Assembly: GCA_948099385.1 (NCBI GenBank)
Contig: CANUEZ040000165.1
Location: forward strand, 1,624,501 to 1,688,500
DNA: 64,000 nt
Origin: Fasciola hepatica
Lineage: Eukaryota; Platyhelminthes; Trematoda; Plagiorchiida; Fasciolidae
Direction: 5' to 3'
This document shows positions 54,090-63,947 of this stretch, piece by piece. Under the pieces are notes generated by a model. That model worked only from the letters and a program-made list of their open reading frames with translations, had not been told where the DNA came from and ran no database searches. The position numbers were made by a program, and so were the translations under genes. Each line of letters opens with the position of its first letter. The first letter of the stretch is position 1.

Positions 54090-57079
54090 ACGTGCTGGGC
54101 AAACGATCTTCCGACCGGAACGTGAGACGGGAGCCTCATTCACGGACGGGTGCGTAGGCGTGCTCTGCTGACCTGAACGTGAGACAGTATTCTCATTCTA
54201 GGACGTAGCAGTACCAACTGGGTGCTGTCCTGAACGTGAGACGATGGCTTCATTCGAATTAGTAGCAGGCAGCGCTAACAGCAGACCTTGAGGCGGCACG
54301 GAAGTGTCGTCAACAGGTAGTGCAGGGTGATCATCGAATTGCATGTCAGCGGGCGACACGCTATCATCAACGTACGCGGCTTTGAGACGATCGATGCTGA
54401 CGGTATCGACGCGACCTTGCCGATCAACCTTAAAGGTCTTATCGTGACGAGAAATCACGCGAAATGGACCTTCGTAAGGCTGTTGTAATGGTTTCCGTAC
54501 CGAATCAACACGAATGAACACATGTGAACAGGTTTCGAGTTCGGTCGGAACAAAAACCCTGTCGTCGCTGCATTCGAGTTTGCGCCGGAGCGAGATTTTG
54601 CATGTACGTATACAAACGGTGAAAGTAAGTCTGTACGGCAGGTGAGCGTACTCCGTGGCGTAAAGAATTCCCCAGTCAGCCGTAATGTTGTGCCGCGGAC
54701 AAGTTCTGCGGCGGAACATTGGATATCTGCCTTTATGCAAGTCCTGATACCAAGCAGAACTAGCGGTAACGTTTCATACCAGTCGGGGCTCTCGTGTGCT
54801 TTGAGAGCCGCTTTGAGTTGGCGATGAAAACGTTCGACTAAACCATTCGATGTCGGATGGTACGCGGTCGTGCGGATGCGTTCCGTACCCAGCGTGTGAG
54901 TTAATGAAGAGAATAGATCGGACTCAAATTGTTGCCCTCGATCGGTGGTGAATGTAGAAGGACAACCATATGAAGATATCCATCGTTCTATCAAATGTCG
55001 AGCCACTGATTCGGCCGTGACGACAGAGATGGGAATAGCCTCGGGCCACCTCGTAAATCTATCAATGCACGTTAGTAAATAGGTGTACCCGTGTGATGGG
55101 GTCAGAGGACCCACAATGTTTACGTGGATGTGATCGAAGCGAGCATCAGGCGTAGCAAAAGTACCGATAGGCGAAGCTACGTGCCTATGCACTTTTGACC
55201 GTTGACATTGTAGACACTGTTTTGCCCACATACGAACATCTTTATTCATGAACTGCCAGACGTATCGTGCAGCTACTAATGGGAGACTGGCTGCGATGCC
55301 TGGACGTGAGAGTCCACGTGGGGTATCAAACACGAGACGTCGATGTGTAGAGGGTACCACTGGTCGAGGCAGGCCAGTAGACATGTTGCAGAGTATAGTC
55401 CCAGCACTGGTGGCCAGAGGTACAGACTGACACTGTAGCGACGATGACTGAGCTGCTTCCATACATGAAGAATCCTGTGCCTGTGCTGCAGCCATGGCAG
55501 GGATGTTTAAAATCGGAGGTTTAATAGCATTGAGCGAAATACGCGACAAAGCATCTGCAACGCAGTTCGACTCACCTTTAACGTGTCGTAGGCCAGTCGT
55601 GAACTGAGAAATATAGTCTAAATGTCTGACTTCTCGTGGAGAGTAACGATCAGACTTAGTATGCAATGCATACGTCAGAGGCTTATGGTCTGTAAAGAGG
55701 ATGAAATATCGACCCTCGACTGCATGGCGAAAGTGCTTAACGGCATTATATGCAGCCAGCAGTTCGCGACCAAAAGCACTATATTTGGTTTCCGTGGGAT
55801 TGAGGCGTCGAGAGAAGAACTCTAATGGCTGCCATATCCCAGAAACAGACTGTTGCAGGACCGCTCCGATGGCAAAGTCGGATGCATCCACCGCTATGCT
55901 TAGCGTGGCGGATGGAACTGGGTGCATGAGGAGCGTGGTCTGAGCTAATGTCGCTTTAATCTCCGAAAACGCTACTCGTGCGGCATCCGTAAGCGACAAC
56001 TTACGTGGATTGCCACGAAGTAGGTCAGTTAATGGAAGCAAACGTTCAGCAGCATGGGGTATGAAACGACGATAAAAGTTAACTAACCCCAAAAATGCCT
56101 TGAGCTCCTTGATTGAGGACGGTACGGCGTAATCTAAAATAGCGCGCACTTTATCCTCGCAAGGCTTAATACTCTCTCGAGTGATCTTGTGGCCGAGGAA
56201 CACAAGTTCCGGTTTGCCAAGTTCACATTTATCAGGATTGACTACTATTCGATGTTCGGACAAACGTTGAAATAGTAGCGTCAAATGTTGGAAATCTTCA
56301 TCTATACTCAACGATGCGATTAGCAAGTCATCGATATAGACGTGAACAAATTCCAAGTCTCGTGTAATGCTATCGATAAACCTCTGGAATGTTTGAGCAG
56401 CATTTCGCAAACCAAAAGGCATACGTAGGAACTCAAACAAACCAAAAGGAGTTGTGACAGCGGTTTTCTCGACATCTTCAGCGGCGACTGGGATCTGGTG
56501 ATAGGCTCGCACCAAATCGATCTTGGAAAATACAGTCGTGCCGTGAAGCGATGCCGTGATGTCGTGTATGTGGGGTATCAGATAACTATCGTAACGGGTA
56601 ACCGAATTTAGTGCGCGATAGTCGCCACATGGTCGCCAGCTAATGCCATCTTTCTTAAGAACCATGTGCAGAGGTGAGGCCCTTGGACTGTGAGAAGGAC
56701 GAACAATACCTTTAGAAAGTAAAGTGTCAAACTCACGTTTGGCGACAACCAATTTGTCCGGTGCCAGTCGGCGAGGTCGTGCCGTGACTGGTGGTCCGTT
56801 AGTGACAATGTGGTGTGCGACACGATCGGTCACTGTCTCTATCTCTTCAAATGGTTTAGTCAATATGGGGAATTTGATAAACAAAGACTGAAAATCGTGC
56901 GGAATGTTAGAAAACAATCCTGTGATTCGGTGTGCATCTGTTTGAGCAGCTAGAATCGTAAATTTGGTGTCCGACGAAGGATCGATAAGCTGCAGCCTAC
57001 GTGAACCAACAAGTAATTCACAGAGCTGCAGAAAATCGATTCCCAGTATGCCTGTGGGAACATCCGCAAGAGTGGACAC
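54090..57079 (-). pseudogene. Gypsy-1 (-) pol: RT, RNase H, integrase
   Basis: Frame 57,079-54,455 (874 codons in the longest open stretch) and its continuation 54,740-54,198. RT, RNase H and integrase are almost identical to the + copy; I see only scattered changes, such as YDSYLIPH for [16 protein letters not shown] for ITREGIKP, and [13 protein letters not shown] for [13 protein letters not shown]. It has the same integrase N in place of the first catalytic D (codon AAC at 55,118-55,120) and the same T5 frameshift (A5 at 54,552-54,556). A 2-bp deletion near 54,650 adds another shift, and a stop lies near 54,198. It begins with the end of the protease ([10 protein letters not shown]). Confidence 0.92.
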
Positions 57080-57470
57080 CCACAGATACCGTCGTCATGG
57101 TCTCAGTTGACCGCAAGCGGTCTCGTGCCGTAGGTAGGAATGTTAGAACCATTCGCCGCTGACAGCCGAGCCAAGGAAGCTCGTGGCTTGTCTTTACCGA
57201 CCAGAAACACAGAAACTTGGACCCTAATATCAACTGGGAATCTAGCGTTAGTGCACGAATCATGCACGTAAAATAAACGGCCAATGTGAGACTGAGTGCC
57301 GGTGAGCGTGACCGCTCTTACTCGCCGGCAGTGGCGTTTCCCACCGCGTATGAACACGGCTGTCTGCACATACGGGCGGCTGGTCCGAAAACGCGGTAGA
57401 ACCAACAAAAACCGCTGACAGGATGATCCGGTTTGAACAAGGCAGGTGAGGCGGATTCACGGCGGACGTG
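57080..57470 (-). pseudogene. Gypsy-1 (-) protease and gag end, active site lost
   Basis: Frame 57,408-57,103 contains GRLFYVHDSCTNARFPVDIR followed by VQVSVFLVG and LSAANGSNIPTYGTRPLAV. The alignment with Gypsy-2 (FLVDTGAEVSVL, AANGKAIPTFGQ) shows that the catalytic DTG has become DIR. A frameshift near 57,100 separates it from the next part. The zinc-binding end of gag precedes it in broken frames (57,460-57,260). Confidence 0.75.
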
Positions 57471-58561
57471 AGCAGTGGAGGGCCCGCGCCCGTGCCGTTG
57501 CTTACTTGGGATACTGCGGGGGTACGGTATTTTTATTCTTCCCTTGAGGGACAGTCGGCGCCGGATAGATCGAGAGTGCCGAGGCCTCTCCGGCGATTCA
57601 TCCAGATCAACATCCCGAGGACTGCGCGATGTCGTGGCGATGAGGGGATTAGTCCCACTGCCGACATGTGCGACAATCTAGTCAGCCACGGCGGCTGCTC
57701 GTTCCAAGGACGAGTATTCGGGGAGAGCAGTTACGGTGGTCCGAACATGGAAGGGTGAAGAGTCCAACCATAGTTCCTTAACTATCTCCGAATCCTTATC
57801 GGCGGGCCTGGCCAGGGACCGGAAGTGAGCTGGATGGCGGCTGGGTTTTGTATCCCCAAGGGGTGCCGGGCAAGTAGCTGAAGTAAACGTTCCTCCCGAG
57901 AAGAGAGGAAGTGTTGCGGCATGGCCTCTGTAACGAACGTTTGAGCAATGTGTAGCCAAATTCGCAACGGATCCCGAAATCAAAAAGCGGTTATCCGTGA
58001 TATTCTACGATACAAGATTATTGCATGAACACTGACATCAAAAAGATATAAACCTCAACAATGCGATCACAAGGACTCAACAACGAGAAACCGAATTGCA
58101 GCGTGTGAGCAATCAGCACGTGCGTCACGCAGGTCCAGAACGAAGGACGTGCCAAAGTAGCCCTGTGGGCGCTAACAAACAACAATTGGTCCATATTAAC
58201 AACCAGTTCGTAAAGACAAGTCAATAGTGTAAGCAAGTGGGTGATGTGAAGAAAAACACTGAATCGCAAGGTTTTTAGGGGATTTTCCACGACCGGTAGT
58301 TACAGCCTCCTTAAGGCGATCGTACGGCTGCTGTTGAGGAGGATTTAATACTAAATCCCTCACTGAGGCGACAACATCGCCCGGGATTGCCTCTAAGGCA
58401 TAGGAATGTCATTGGCGCTGGCCGATAATCCTACGTGCCTCAAATTGCAGCTCTAAGGCTGCAAACCAAACCTCAGGATCATGTGGGATAAACGCCAAGG
58501 TCTTAAAAGCAACCGCAGAAAGAGTGAGGTCTGTGTCGAGCTGTACCTTATCCTCTGACAT
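57471..58561 (-). pseudogene. Gypsy-1 (-) gag, interrupted by a solo LTR
   Basis: ATG at 58,561, then QLDTDLTLSAVAFKTLAF, HDPEVWFAALELQFEARRI, a stop (TGA) near 58,410, then AIPGDVVASVRDLVLNPP and QQPYDRLKEA. The solo LTR enters here. After its removal the frame continues AMPQHFLSSREERLLQLLA, then after a shift DSEIVKELWLDSSPFHVRTT and SSLERAAAVAD. This is the capsid-like region of flatworm Gypsy gag. Confidence 0.82.
57929..58304 (-). repeat. Bel/Pao solo LTR with 5-bp target duplication
   Basis: 376 bp, same family as the LTRs at 26,775-27,077 and 30,360-30,736. On its strand it begins TGTAAC and ends GTTACA, a perfect 6-bp terminal inverted pair. The 5-bp direct repeat GCCTC is at 57,924-57,928 and 58,305-58,309. 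Removal restores the gag frame (KEAMPQHF). It arose by recombination between the LTRs of a complete insertion. Confidence 0.95.
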
Positions 58562-58694
58562 GGTTACTTTGCGATAGTATTCCGTAAAAATATATATCGT
58601 GCAACAAAAAGGGGACGTGAAACAGCCAAAAAATCACAGAATTACCGGGCGGGAGAATAATCTTGGAAGGTTCTGAAGGCTTCGGGCTCACCAA
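58562..58694 (-). other. Gypsy-1 (-) leader and primer-binding site
   Basis: Untranslated leader. On the minus strand TTGGTGAGCCCGAAGCC follows the LTR; it starts TTGG as expected near a primer-binding site. The rest differs from the + copy's leader as much as the LTRs do. Confidence 0.55.
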
Positions 58695-59122
58695 TATAGA
58701 AGACGTTCGAGAGCTGCTGGGGAATGTGTCTCCCATCGGGTCTAGCAGCTAAATACCAGCGTTATCCCCTCCATCGGGCGAATAGAGAAGACACAGGTCG
58801 ATTTATAGATGCAAGGTGTATTCTATATATCGTGGCACCGAAACAGTACCGATACGAGAGATACACCGAACGGAAAACGAAACGAAACGCAACGGCTATG
58901 CAGAAAGCGAACCGCGAGCGCGTACAATCGGCGAACGACCGAAAGCGAAAGTGATTCAAAACGAGGCCGACGGAAACCTCGGAAAAGTCAGTCCAGTAAA
59001 AAGTACGCAACCGGACAACACTATGAGGTCGATGTCAAACGTCGGAAAAGATCGTAGAGAAAATAGATCCAAAATGGAGTGGAGAAAACAGTCATCTTCT
59101 CAGGACAATCGAGGTCACTACA
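58695..59122 (-). repeat. Gypsy-1 (-) 5' LTR
   Basis: 428 bp. On the minus strand TGTAGTGACC...TCTTCTATA. Nearly identical to 53,094-53,521; clearly different from the 412-bp LTRs of the + copy. Confidence 0.92.
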
Positions 59123-59276
59123 GATAATGGGTAGCACTGTAGTCCTTCCGGAGTATAGTTTAATCGACTTTTTCGCTTATTGCATACTGCTTCAGTGAAT
59201 GCTCACGATGCCTAATGTTTCTCGCAGTTGAGGTGTGATGAGGTTTTCCTTTTCGTTCTCATTTTTAGCGGGGACT
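59123..59276 (+). mobile_element. LINE A (+) host, 3' UTR middle segment
   Basis: Continues the LINE A 3' UTR cut at 53,093: GGGTAGCACTGTAGTCC, CACGATGCCTAATGTTTCTC, CATTTTTAGCGGGGACT. The same sequence is found, less diverged, in the inverted LINE A at 59,400-59,560. It ends with the GACT duplicated by the next insertion. Confidence 0.88.
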
Positions 59277-59300
59277 CAGTTCAGTTCAGTTCAGTTCAGT
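59277..59300 (-). repeat. (TTCAG)n 3'-terminal repeat of LINE A
   Basis: About four and a half TTCAG units on +, i.e. (CTGAA)n at the LINE 3' end. The same repeat ends the SINE-like unit (43,569-43,590) and the LINE A scrap at 48,042. Such terminal repeats are typical of CR1-type LINEs and serve in priming. Confidence 0.92.
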
Positions 59301-59572
59301 TTGCACAGGACAGGTAATGGCCACGGCCAATCGAGCGTCCAGAATTCCTTCGATGGTATGCACACCAGTTATGCACCCACCACTGCCGAGTGTATTTCGT
59401 CGAATCCCCGCTAAAAATGAGAGGGAAACGGAAAACCTCATCGCACATCAACTGCGAGAGACATTATGCATCGTGAGCGTTCACTGAGACAGTATGCAAT
59501 GAGAGAAAAAGTCTGCTAAAACATACTCCAGAAGGACCACAGTGCTACCCGTCATCCATCTAGTTGATATTC

Positions 59573-62449
59573 TTAAGGCTCACTACAAGGAAAGATCTCG
59601 TACCACTTGCGATCAAGGGCACATTTGAAGGATTGGACTGTCTGCAGATCTACCATTTCACCAGGCAGACCGTTCCAACTGTTCACAACCCTGTTGCTGA
59701 AGAAGTGCGATCTAGCCATCAACCTAGATCGGGCTTTTATCAACTTCTTTTCGTGTCCCCTTGTTCTGGAGTCTACGGCCAATTGGAATAGACTATCTGG
59801 TCTGAGGCCAGAAAAGCCCTTCATTACCTTGAACGTTTCTATGAGATCTCCTCGACTTCTCCTCCTTTCCAGCGAGAAGAGATTCAGGTCACAGAGTCTC
59901 TGCTCGTAAGTCTTACCCCTCTGCCCTTCAACCATCCGCGTGGCGAGACGTTGGACTTTCTCTAGGCAGGCGGCGTCCTTTTTGTAGAAGGGTGACCAAG
60001 CCTGCACACTACCTTCTAAGTGAGGTCGTACTATAGCCATGTAAATAGGTACGAATGCCTCCGGCTTCCGGCAAGACAAAGCCGATCGCAGTCTAAAGAG
60101 CTCCCCACGAGCCTTATGCGCAGCCGCGTTGCACTGCTCCGACCATTTGAAGTCACTTTTCATGATGATCCCCAGGTCTTTAACCCTACTGGCTGCCTCT
60201 ACGGTGAACAGCCCTTGATCATGAGCGACAGTTAGGCTCTCTGTTGCCCTTGACAACAAATCGCTTTTTTGAGCGTTTAGAGGTAAGTCCCATTTGTATG
60301 CCCAGTTTAGGACGGTGCCTATTTCCCTGCCCAAGTCCGCCCTACCCTTAGATCCAACAATCTTCACATCATCCGCAAAAATAAAGCTGGGCGATTGAAG
60401 AGTGGATGCTAGGTCATTAATAAATAACAAGAATAGGACCGGGCCTAGGACGGATCCCTGAGGTACACCACTGGTGACGTTCACCAAACTGGAGCACCTG
60501 TCCCCCACTTTGACGTAAAACGTCCTGTGGGAGAGGAAGTCCTCCAGCCACCTATATACTGGCCCACCTATCCCGAAAGTCTCTATCTTGCATAGCAAAA
60601 GACGATGATTATCGGAGTCGAACGCCTTGCTAAAGTCGAGGTAACATACCTCAACATGCTTACCTTCGTCCAGTCGTCGAGTTACTTCATCTAAGAAGCA
60701 CAGGAGATTGGTCAGGCAAGATCTATTTTTCAGGAATCCGTGTTGCGCCGGGCTTAGCATGGAGTGCTGCAGTAAGTGCTGGCAGATATGAGCACGGATG
60801 ATCTTCTCGAGAACTTTACAGAGAATGCTAGTTAGGCTTACCGGCCTGTAGTTCTGCACATCCGACTTAGGCCCACTCTTATGTATTGCCACGACTGCCG
60901 CGACTTTCCAGTCCTGAGGCAGCTTTCCCTGGTCCAACGTGGATCTATACAATCTGCATACCGATGGAGCTATGATATCCGCCAACGGCTTGATGATAGC
61001 TGGATGAATGCCATCTGGGCCCGCTGACTTGTGGCTGTTTAACTCCTGTAGGTACTTACGCACGCATTCCTCTGAAAGATCTAGCTCGTTTAACTGAGGA
61101 GGATGTATCAGCGCCAGATCTACTAGTACCCCACTATCTATCCTATGTACACTACCAAAGTATTCCCCCAGGGCGTCTGCTTTGCCCTGGTCGTCAGTGA
61201 CAATACCAAATTCTCTAGTGGATAGCGGACCTACGGCATTTCTTGTTGAGCCTTTAGACTGTACATAGCTGTAGAACTTCTTCGGCTGTTGTCTTACAGA
61301 CTGGGCCAATTTCAGCTCAAATTCCCGTTTAGAAGTTCTCAAAAGGCTTACAGTCTCGTTTCTCAGCTTCGTATAGCGATTCCAGGCTAGCTGGCTGCCG
61401 GAAGCTTTGTACTGGTTCCAATAGCGGTTTCTACGTCTGATGGCCTTGGCTATTGCAGCCTTCCACCACATGGGCTTGCCCTCCCCACTCGTTCGTTTTA
61501 GGGGTGCGAACTCTTCCTGTAGGGCAGTCAGGGATCCTTTTATGGCCTGCCAGCGCTCCTCCACAGTAGCCTCCTCTGGCGCGTCCCAGGTCAAACCCAT
61601 CGCCCTATTACGAAGCCTATCTATGTCCATACTACCGAAATTCCTAATCAGCCTTGAGGGTACCTTCGGTTGCCGCATGCATAGAACTATTTTGACACAC
61701 ACGTGGTCACTCTTTCCCAGCGGTGCACAATAATGCAGTCCAGCCACATCGTTGGGGAAGTTCGTTATAGCTAGATCCAGCAGGGATGGAACGCATCCAG
61801 TCCTATATCTGGTATTCTCCCTAATATGCTGATGCAACGCATTGTCATGCAGCCATTCTAAGTAGCTTTGCTCCTCCGATCCCGGCACGCAGACCTCAGC
61901 CACCCAGTCGATGTGCGGAAGATTGAAGTCACCCACTATGAGGGTCTTTTGTGCGTCCTTAACTAGTTCAGTCAAAGTCCGCAGCAAGCAAACGTCCTCT
62001 TCGTGGTTTGTGCTTGGTGCCCTGTAGACACAGACGACGTTAACCCTTCTGCCTGGAAGGATGATCGTAACAGCGCATAGCTGGATATTGCGAGTGCACA
62101 TCTTGGTCTGGGACTCAAGGTGGTTTGCACCTGACCTAACGAGGATGGCTACTCCACCACCAAGGCAATCTTGTTCCCGATCCTGCCTGTAGGCTGCAAA
62201 GCTGTTACTTATTAGGCCTGGCACATGGTCTTCTTCAGAAAGCCACGTTTCCGTGACGGCAACTATTGATGCTTTCTGTTCGTCAGCGGTTTTGGCAAGT
62301 TCCGCCCATTTGTTTCTAATACTACACGCGTTAGTATATAACACCACCGCGTTTGCTCCGTCGCCTAGGTGTCTTTTTTCATTCATTCCTGACTGTTTCT
62401 CAGGCGCAACGCCTGAGATGATGGCACGTTTTTTGCTTCCGATGTCCCC
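59573..62449 (-). CDS. LINE A ORF2: AP endonuclease-reverse transcriptase
   Basis: Nicks target DNA and copies LINE RNA at the nick. The open frame extends to 62,500 and beyond; the first ATG I see is near 62,449 (MHPSGDIGSKKR), giving about 958 residues, a usual size for CR1-like ORF2. Endonuclease: NACSIRNKWAELA, AVTETWLSEEDH, GGGVAILVRSG, VCVYRAPSTNHEED, LIVGDFNLPHIDW, SLLDLAITNFPND, LGKSDHVCV. RT: HKSAGPDGIHPAIIKPLAD, WKVAAVVAIHKSG, NYRPVSLTSILCKVLEKII, QHGFLKNRSCLTN, CYLDFSKAFDSDNHRLL, GVPQGSVLGPVLFLLFINDL and FIFADDVKIVG (FADD about residue 706 counted from 62,500). The C-terminal part has the thumb and KWYEIFPCSEP. It overlaps the end of ORF1 in another frame, so its translation probably depends on re-initiation or a frameshift. 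Confidence 0.93.
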   Translation of the reverse strand, partial: GDIGSKKRAIISGVAPEKQSGMNEKRHLGDGANAVVLYTNACSIRNKWAELAKTADEQKASIVAVTETWLSEEDHVPGLISNSFAAYRQDREQDCLGGGVAILVRSGANHLESQTKMCTRNIQLCAVTIILPGRRVNVVCVYRAPSTNHEEDVCLLRTLTELVKDAQKTLIVGDFNLPHIDWVAEVCVPGSEEQSYLEWLHDNALHQHIRENTRYRTGCVPSLLDLAITNFPNDVAGLHYCAPLGKSDHVCVKIVLCMRQPKVPSRLIRNFGSMDIDRLRNRAMGLTWDAPEEATVEERWQAIKGSLTALQEEFAPLKRTSGEGKPMWWKAAIAKAIRRRNRYWNQYKASGSQLAWNRYTKLRNETVSLLRTSKREFELKLAQSVRQQPKKFYSYVQSKGSTRNAVGPLSTREFGIVTDDQGKADALGEYFGSVHRIDSGVLVDLALIHPPQLNELDLSEECVRKYLQELNSHKSAGPDGIHPAIIKPLADIIAPSVCRLYRSTLDQGKLPQDWKVAAVVAIHKSGPKSDVQNYRPVSLTSILCKVLEKIIRAHICQHLLQHSMLSPAQHGFLKNRSCLTNLLCFLDEVTRRLDEGKHVEVCYLDFSKAFDSDNHRLLLCKIETFGIGGPVYRWLEDFLSHRTFYVKVGDRCSSLVNVTSGVPQGSVLGPVLFLLFINDLASTLQSPSFIFADDVKIVGSKGRADLGREIGTVLNWAYKWDLPLNAQKSDLLSRATESLTVAHDQGLFTVEAASRVKDLGIIMKSDFKWSEQCNAAAHKARGELFRLRSALSCRKPEAFVPIYMAIVRPHLEGSVQAWSPFYKKDAACLEKVQRLATRMVEGQRGKTYEQRLCDLNLFSLERRRSRGDLIETFKVMKGFSGLRPDSLFQLAVDSRTRGHEKKLIKARSRLMARSHFFSNRVVNSWNGLPGEMVDLQTVQSFKCALDRKWYEIFPCSEP

Positions 62450-63477
62450 ACTGGGGTGCATGAAGCCGGCTGATGGTCCAGAATTTCTGACGACTCCCAA
62501 TCCATCTCTATAGGAGTGGCCACAACATCCAGCCTGGCAGGGATCACGCTGTCATCTATCTTCGGGCAGCACTGCCAATTTTCGTCTTCCAGAGCATCTT
62601 CAATTACAACTATTAGCGACCCCGCACGTGGCTTCTTTACTATTGCCGGGGTCGGGGCCTGAGAGCCGAGTACGGCATTCCGCTGAACTTTTAGATTTCT
62701 CACCAGCGCCCTGGCTGGTCGAGCAAGGATACCTCTTGGGGCTAGACCACCAGGCCTTACTCTATGTTCGTCCGGCACAATCTGGTATCTGCCCTTTGTA
62801 ATCTGAGCTACTACCGCTGCGATTCGCAGTATGTCGCAGACCCTCCTCCTGTCAATGTCTCTCCTGGCCTTCGATTCCCTTATAAAGGGTTCTTCCTGGT
62901 TTAGGATCAGAAGCCTGTGGCTTGAGACCCTGCCCATCGACAAGACCTGCCTCTGCAGGTCCTTCACCTTGTTTTCTAATACCAGAAGAGCAGGGTCATC
63001 CACCCTGGCCAACCCATCTTTCGCTCTATTACAGTCTCCCTTCTTTTTGACCTGCCTCTCCCTTCTCGGCTTCTGCTCCGTCCACTGGCCCTCGTCGGTC
63101 TGCTTCAAAGGAGTGGAGGCAACGACCGCCTGGCAAGCCTTCGGAACTGGTTCATTCGCTCGGATGATCGTCCTCTCGGGTGTTGATACTACTTCCGCAA
63201 ACGACTTACTACAACCTGCTTGCGGTGGTTTGGGGCTTACAACCGAGGTACTACTTGGTGGACGTTGGTCCTGCAGTTTAAAGGCCAGACTGGCCGCCTC
63301 CTTGCAGGGGGCACAGACCCATTCAGCCCATGGGTTCTGTTTATAAAGGACATAAATGTCCTTTGCTATCCCTGAACACCTTGGGTGAGCCCATCTCTTG
63401 CATATCTCGCATTCTATACCGTTTACCACTCGTTTTCCGCACTTGGGTGCTAGACACGGGTCGGAAACGCGTGTCAT
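62383..63477 (-). CDS. LINE A ORF1: PHD-like zinc-finger protein
   Basis: 364 residues from the ATG at 63,477. Near the N-terminus a PHD-type zinc finger (CLAPKCGKRVVNGIEC, CEICKRWAHPRCSG, WVCAPCKEA; C-x4-C, C-x2-C, H-x2-C, C-x2-C) fits the finger seen in ORF1 of some CR1 elements. The middle is basic and polar (EQKPRRERQVKKKGDCN), followed by a predicted coiled-coil or helical part (ALLVLENKVKDLQRQVLSM), and the end is proline- and charge-rich. The likely role is RNA binding and RNP assembly; the finger may bind protein or chromatin. It overlaps ORF2 by about 70-120 bp. Confidence 0.85.
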   Translation of the reverse strand: MTRVSDPCLAPKCGKRVVNGIECEICKRWAHPRCSGIAKDIYVLYKQNPWAEWVCAPCKEAASLAFKLQDQRPPSSTSVVSPKPPQAGCSKSFAEVVSTPERTIIRANEPVPKACQAVVASTPLKQTDEGQWTEQKPRRERQVKKKGDCNRAKDGLARVDDPALLVLENKVKDLQRQVLSMGRVSSHRLLILNQEEPFIRESKARRDIDRRRVCDILRIAAVVAQITKGRYQIVPDEHRVRPGGLAPRGILARPARALVRNLKVQRNAVLGSQAPTPAIVKKPRAGSLIVVIEDALEDENWQCCPKIDDSVIPARLDVVATPIEMDWESSEILDHQPASCTPVGTSEAKNVPSSQALRLRNSQE

Positions 63478-63819
63478 ACCGAAAACCGCAAAAACGAGGG
63501 AAAATACAACTCAAAAGCTCTTTACCCAAACACAAAATACGCACTCTGACAATAGCAGGTAAATCCCGCTAACACAAAAAGCAAAAACAAAAAGAAAGAC
63601 TAGAAGCGAGAAAAGATCGCCTCAAAAAAACACCGAACACTACTCAGCAGTGCTACAAGGAGAATAAAAATATTCTCCGGATAAAGCGCACCTTAAATGC
63701 AATTATGATACGCTCAGTATTGTGAATTAAACTGGGTTAATTCACAAAACTATTCAAAAACTCAATTCAAAGACGAGAGCACTATGAATTCAAACCGCGC
63801 GGCACGTACACGCAGTTCA

Positions 63820-63947
63820 GACTCGACGAAATACACTCGGCAGTGGTGGGTGCATAACCGGTGTGCATACCATCAAAGGAATTCTGGACTCTCGATCGGC
63901 CGTGGCCATTACCTTTTCTGTGCAAACTGAACTGGACTGAACGACTG
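63820..63947 (+). mobile_element. LINE A (+) host, 3' terminus
   Basis: Last part of the split LINE A: GACTCGACGAAATACACTCG, CAGTGGTGGGTGCATAACC, GGCCGTGGCCATTACC and a decayed tail ACTGAACTGGACTGAACGAC. With 51,724-53,093 and 59,123-59,276 it forms one element. Confidence 0.9.

Larger units (their letters stand above)
53094..59122 (-). mobile_element. Gypsy family-1 element, - copy (6,029 bp), carrying a solo LTR
   Basis: Longer sister of the element at 38.9-43.4 kb. LTRs 53,094-53,521 and 58,695-59,122, 428 bp each, differing by only about three bases by eye. Gag begins at an ATG at 58,561, followed by protease and pol to about 54,090. It sits in the 3' UTR of the LINE A (+): the flanks join as GTGGATG/ATGGGTAGCAC, as in the intact LINE A (GTGGATGACGGGTAGCAC-like). 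Target duplication GATG (53,090-53,093) versus GATA (59,123-59,126), one mismatch. A Bel/Pao solo LTR interrupts gag. Confidence 0.92.
59277..63819 (-). mobile_element. LINE A, complete copy (4,543 bp), both ORFs open
   Basis: A CR1/Jockey-like LINE on the minus strand, inserted in the 3' UTR of an older LINE A. A 5' UTR of about 340 bp (63,819-63,478), ORF1 (63,477-62,383), ORF2 (overlapping, to 59,573), a 3' UTR of about 270 bp, and an (ACTGA)n pentamer tail (59,277-59,300). Duplication GACT (59,273-59,276; 63,820-63,823). Both frames are uninterrupted and all catalytic motifs I checked are present, so it may be active. Confidence 0.93.

Noticed and set aside
59277..59300. (TTCAG)n arrays as telomere-like or regulatory repeats
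   Set aside because: They occur only at LINE A-type 3' ends, in the expected orientation, and are four to five units long.
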